Shown here in pieces: positions 13,813-16,745 of a DNA stretch of 16,745 bases. Position numbers and translations under genes: made by a program. This stretch comes from Bog-756 sp036553725. GTDB lineage: Bacteria; Actinomycetota; Acidimicrobiia; Acidimicrobiales; RAAP-2. The notes under the pieces were generated by a model, which saw only the letters and a list, made by a program, of their open reading frames with translations, searched no databases and was not told where the DNA came from. Each line of letters starts with the position of its first letter. The first letter of the stretch is position 1. Location: assembly GCA_036553725.1 (NCBI GenBank), contig DATBOO010000025.1, positions 1 through 16,745 of the forward strand, read 5' to 3'.

Positions 13813-14880
13813 CTAATCCGGCTCCCCGAGGATGAGGTCGGTGTCGTTGTCGGCGAGGGTCAGATGCCAGCTTCCCTCCGCCCCCGGCTTGGGCTGGTGC
13901 ATCGATCGGCTGGTCATGCGGGCGCCGACCAGGCGGCCGCCGACGCTCACCGGTCGGAAGAGCCCCAGGCGGGAGAAGGCCCTCCGGTGTCCCTCCGCGC
14001 CGCTCAGGGCCATCATCACCAGGACCCGCTCGGCGATCCATCTTCGGCACGCCTCCCCGACCAGGGACCGCAGCGAATCGACGTCGGCTTCGCCCACCAG
14101 GTAGTCCGAGACGACTCCGACCCGGGCGGGGCCGAAGGCGCGCAGCGAACCGGGGGGGAGCGTGCGGGAGAGGAGGTAGCCGACCGCCTGTTGGCGGCGG
14201 CGGGCCACCAGCAGCGAGTAGCGACGGCCGCCCGAAAGCGAGAGGTGGCGGTCCACGTGGGCCGCGTCCCGCACCATCATCGCCGCCGCCGGCCACGCCA
14301 GGCGCGCCCAGATCTCGTCGATAGGGGTCAGGTCCCCGCTGTCGCCGGCCGAGACGAAGCGGTGCTCGATGTCCATCCCGGCGGCCGGCCGTCCGGCGAG
14401 GGCCCCGGCCAGGGGGACCAGGCCGGCGGACATCGGGAAGCGGCGGTCACCGACCCAGCCCAGCCGCCCGAACCCGGCGGCGGCCGATTCCGAGATGGCG
14501 CTCGTGTACATGAAGCCCGAGGCCTCCTCGCCCCGTCGGACCAGTGCCTGGCCCAACCCCGCCCCGGTGTGACCGGGCGCCACGTACCAGTCGCTCACCG
14601 TGCTGGCCGGCTCGGCTCGGCCACCGAGGAGAAAGCGCGTGCGTCGCTGGGCGCAGACCGCGGCCACCTCTGCGGTCGGCCGGTGCTCGGCGATCCAGCA
14701 GTGGGGCTCGTCGTCGTTCCACCACCACCGGCGCGAGAACCGCTCCGACTCGGCGCTGCCCCACAGGGCGGCCGCCAACCCGGCCAGACCGGGCCGGTCG
14801 GCGGGGGCCGGCCGGCGGATGACGTAGTCGGCGGGGGCCGACCGATCAGGAGACAGGTACGGCCGCCGAGCCGAAGGCAC
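13813..14880 (-). CDS. GNAT-family acetyltransferase, probably glycan-linked
   Basis: From GTG 14880 the product has 355 residues. The first half carries a GNAT domain: YVIRRPAPADRPGLAGL (19-35), and the acetyl-CoA loop VAPGHTGAGLGQALVRRG (100-117). A second, weaker GNAT-like half follows (about 200-320, with YSLLVARRRQQAVGYLLSRT at 221-240 and SRLGLF at 303-308). The C-terminal GSWHLTLADNDTDLI (336-350) resembles an ending seen in GNAT proteins of exopolysaccharide loci. It overlaps the upstream polysaccharide deacetylase gene by 35 bases, so they form an operon and probably add and remove acetyl groups on the same polymer or precursor. The start is uncertain: no ATG or Shine-Dalgarno, and GTG 14880 is the nearest in-frame start found upstream of the domain. 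Confidence 0.8.
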   Translation of the reverse strand: MPSARRPYLSPDRSAPADYVIRRPAPADRPGLAGLAAALWGSAESERFSRRWWWNDDEPHCWIAEHRPTAEVAAVCAQRRTRFLLGGRAEPASTVSDWYVAPGHTGAGLGQALVRRGEEASGFMYTSAISESAAAGFGRLGWVGDRRFPMSAGLVPLAGALAGRPAAGMDIEHRFVSAGDSGDLTPIDEIWARLAWPAAAMMVRDAAHVDRHLSLSGGRRYSLLVARRRQQAVGYLLSRTLPPGSLRAFGPARVGVVSDYLVGEADVDSLRSLVGEACRRWIAERVLVMMALSGAEGHRRAFSRLGLFRPVSVGGRLVGARMTSRSMHQPKPGAEGSWHLTLADNDTDLILGEPD

Positions 14881-15766
14881 ACATGGGCAGGACGTCCAGC
14901 CGATCCTGACGGCGCAGCTCGGCCGCCTCGCCCAGGGCGGCGTCGAGCACATCCAACTGGCTCTGCATGCTGGAATAGAAGTTTGACGGGTGGAACCACA
15001 GGTGGAACAGCTCACCCGTCTCGACCGCCCGGGCCAGCCCGGCCCGCAGCTTGGCGCGGAGGGCAGCCGGTGTGACGACCCGGCGCAGTCCGTTGCGCCC
15101 GATCAACAGCAGCGAGGACGGCAGCTCGATCAGGCCGTGGTCGCGTCGGACCGGCTGCACCATGGGCGGGGCGACGGGCAGGGCCTTGTCGGCCAGGTTG
15201 ACCACCGGCCGCAGCCGGGGCGCCCGGCGGCTCACCGCTTCGAGGACGCCGGCGTCGACACTGCGGAAGACCTCGATCCCGGCCTGGGCCACGACGTCGA
15301 GGTGGTCCACCTGGTTGCGGGGGAACACCAGGGATCGGAACGGGAGCCCATGGGACTCGTGCACCGCTCTGGCCCGGGTCAGGTCGTCCCGTACCGCCTC
15401 GGCGGAGGACTCGCCGAAGTAGATGTGGCCGTAGCTGTGGGTGGCGATCTCGTGGTCCACCGGGTCGTCCCGGATGGCGTCGATCAGGTCGGGCGCATAC
15501 CAACAGCGGCGCTCTCCCCGGAGGCCGTCGAAGCCGTGGCTGTCATCGAGTAGCCGGCCGACGAAAGCCCAGGTCACCGGTAGGTCGTGGGTCCGGAACA
15601 GCGCCAGCAGCCGCCGGACGATCTCCCGCTCCAGTGCCGCGGAGGCCCGGGCGTCCGAGGAGGTCACGTGGTCCCACACGCCCCACAGCAGCTCGAGGTC
15701 GATGGAGAGGCAGAATGCGCCCCGGGGGAGCCGGACGAGGTCACCGTCGGGGAGCGCTCCGGGCAC
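14846..15766 (-). CDS. NodB-type polysaccharide deacetylase family protein
   Basis: The product has 306 residues. Motif 1 is LSIDLELLWG (20-29) with D23; where classical NodB enzymes have a second Asp, this has D-L-E. Motif 2 HSYGH gives the metal-binding histidines H110 and H114. Motif 3 FPRNQ is at 148-152. A late histidine motif, LFHLWFHPSNF, has H259. Such enzymes remove N- or O-acetyl groups from polysaccharides. No signal peptide is seen, so it may act on a cytoplasmic, lipid-linked intermediate. It starts an operon with the GNAT gene. The start is GTG 15766 with TAGGTT exactly six bases upstream, and it diverges from metG. Confidence 0.88.
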   Translation of the reverse strand: MPGALPDGDLVRLPRGAFCLSIDLELLWGVWDHVTSSDARASAALEREIVRRLLALFRTHDLPVTWAFVGRLLDDSHGFDGLRGERRCWYAPDLIDAIRDDPVDHEIATHSYGHIYFGESSAEAVRDDLTRARAVHESHGLPFRSLVFPRNQVDHLDVVAQAGIEVFRSVDAGVLEAVSRRAPRLRPVVNLADKALPVAPPMVQPVRRDHGLIELPSSLLLIGRNGLRRVVTPAALRAKLRAGLARAVETGELFHLWFHPSNFYSSMQSQLDVLDAALGEAAELRRQDRLDVLPMCAFGSAAVPVS

Positions 15767-15772
15767 GTGGCG

Positions 15773-15778
15773 AACCTA
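15773..15778 (-). promoter_or_regulatory. -10 box TAGGTT for a leaderless deacetylase-GNAT transcript
   Basis: TAGGTT on the minus strand is followed by CGCCAC and then GTG 15766. This supports that start codon. Confidence 0.5.
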
Positions 15779-15851
15779 CCAGTTCGCCTCGCCCCCGTCT
15801 TCGGCCGGCTCCGGGCCGGGCCGGCCGACCGGTCAGGTTCGGCCCGCTCGG

Positions 15852-15857
15852 TACGCT
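15852..15857 (+). promoter_or_regulatory. -10 box TACGCT for metG
   Basis: TACGCT lies nine bases before GTG 15867, giving a transcript with at most two or three leader bases. No Shine-Dalgarno is seen. Confidence 0.45.
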
Positions 15858-15866
15858 ACCGGGACA

Positions 15867-16745
15867 GTGTCGCGCTACTACATCACCACCCCCATCTACT
15901 ACGTGAAGGACGCGCCCCACGTGGGCCATGCCTACACGACGGTCAACGCCGACGCCCTGGCCCGCTGGCACCGACTGGCCGGCGACGATGTGTTCTTCCT
16001 GACCGGCACCGACGAGCACGGGCAGAAGGTGGCCCGCACCGCCGAGGAGCAGGGGCTCACCCCCCTCGAGTGGGCGGACCAGCTGGCCCCCCGGTTCGCG
16101 GCCGCCTGGGCGGGCCTCGGGATCTCCAACGACGACTTCATCCGCACCACCGAGCCGAGGCACCACGAGGCCGTCCAGCAGTTCCTCACCCGGATCTACG
16201 AGAACGGCCACATCTTCAGGGACACCTACCGCGGGCTGTACTGCGTGCCGTGTGAGCAGTACTACGCCGAGGACGAGCTGGTGGACGGCGATCTGTGCCC
16301 CATCCACCGCCTGCCGGTGGAACACCTCGAGGAGGAGAACTACTTCTTCCGCCTGAGCGCCTTCGAACAGCCCCTGATCGAATGGTACGAGGCCAACCCG
16401 GGGGCGGTCGGCCCCGAGTCCAAGCGCAACGAGGCCCTCAGCTTCATCCGGGGCGGGCTCCGGGACATCTCCATCACCCGGACCTCGATCGACTGGGGGG
16501 TCCGGGTCCCCTGGGACGACAGGCACGTCTTCTACGTCTGGTACGACGCGTTGGTCAACTACCTCACCGCCATCGGCTACGGTCAGGACGAGGAGCGGTT
16601 CGAACAGTGGTGGCCGGCCGTCCACCACCTGATCGGCAAGGAGATCCTCCGCTTCCACTGCGTGTGGTGGCCGGCCATGTGCATGGCCGCCGGCATCGAC
16701 CCGCCGGCCCACGTCCAGGTGCACGGGTGGCTGCTGCTGGGCGGG
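15867..16745 (+). CDS. metG: Methionyl-tRNA synthetase, 3' end cut off by the window
   Basis: The frame runs from GTG 15867 to the window edge (293 codons). It opens with YYITTPIYYV and the class I HIGH motif as HVGH (18-21), followed by TGTDEHGQK (about 46-54). A zinc-knuckle set is visible: CVPC, then CPIH about 18 residues later, like the single-knuckle Thermus-type enzyme. FYVWYDALVNY and LIGKEILRFHCVWWPA follow in the expected order. The KMSKS loop lies beyond the window. It charges initiator and elongator tRNA with methionine. GTG 15867 is chosen for its match to the family N-terminus and a TACGCT box just upstream. Confidence 0.95.
   Translation, partial: MSRYYITTPIYYVKDAPHVGHAYTTVNADALARWHRLAGDDVFFLTGTDEHGQKVARTAEEQGLTPLEWADQLAPRFAAAWAGLGISNDDFIRTTEPRHHEAVQQFLTRIYENGHIFRDTYRGLYCVPCEQYYAEDELVDGDLCPIHRLPVEHLEEENYFFRLSAFEQPLIEWYEANPGAVGPESKRNEALSFIRGGLRDISITRTSIDWGVRVPWDDRHVFYVWYDALVNYLTAIGYGQDEERFEQWWPAVHHLIGKEILRFHCVWWPAMCMAAGIDPPAHVQVHGWLLLGG

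Noticed and set aside
13794..13835. A short plus-strand frame after the TAGACT copy near 13788
   Set aside because: It is about a dozen codons, runs into the end of the GNAT gene and has no coding character.

Overview
This is a very GC-rich stretch with many GTG starts and short or overlapping gene junctions. Several genes have a TANNNT -10 box six or seven bases before an ATG or GTG, which is the signature of leaderless transcription. Together with a 27-residue bL37-like ribosomal protein and actinobacterial-type toxin-antitoxin genes, this points to an actinomycete, most likely an uncultured or Acidimicrobiia-like lineage. The phylum is a fairly firm inference; the class is a guess. No rRNA, tRNA, CRISPR array, insertion sequence or phage gene was seen.

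Layout. (1) Positions 1-2283: a partial SAM methyltransferase (minus strand), diverging across a 269-base spacer from a fused glycosyltransferase-methyltransferase (plus strand). This pair looks like lipid-linked sugar or surface-glycan chemistry. (2) 2302-6656: a GDT1/TMEM165-type cation transporter and an M1 aminopeptidase N (both minus), then an adenosine-kinase-like PfkB sugar kinase diverging from the aminopeptidase with only 23 bases between start codons. (3) 6737-7963: a secreted pentapeptide-repeat protein with five cysteine pairs in loops. (4) 8070-9728: an unknown 201-residue protein (minus), a divergent glycerophosphodiester phosphodiesterase (plus), and a tiny bL37-like ribosomal protein gene (minus). 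(5) 9782-11857: DUF192 and rsmI, coupled by an ATGA overlap, then msrA. (6) 11903-13765: a Nudix hydrolase, a VapBC toxin-antitoxin pair, and a second toxin-antitoxin module whose toxin gene is frameshifted. (7) 13813-16745: a GNAT acetyltransferase overlapping a NodB-type polysaccharide deacetylase (both minus), and a divergent, truncated methionyl-tRNA synthetase.

How the parts fit. Most genes are housekeeping (translation: metG, rsmI, bL37; repair: msrA; peptide turnover: pepN; nucleoside or sugar phosphorylation) with glycan-modifying genes at both ends and a small defence or addiction patch at 12.4-13.8 kb. The most striking non-coding signal is the shared promoter grammar. The same 10-mer, AGGCTACCGT, sits between two unrelated divergent gene pairs and holds overlapping -10 boxes for both directions. 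Other points of note are the broken toxin behind a perfect TATAAT leaderless promoter, the paired palindromes over the vapB start, the cysteine-loop architecture of the pentapeptide protein, and a 72-residue acidic extension on RsmI.
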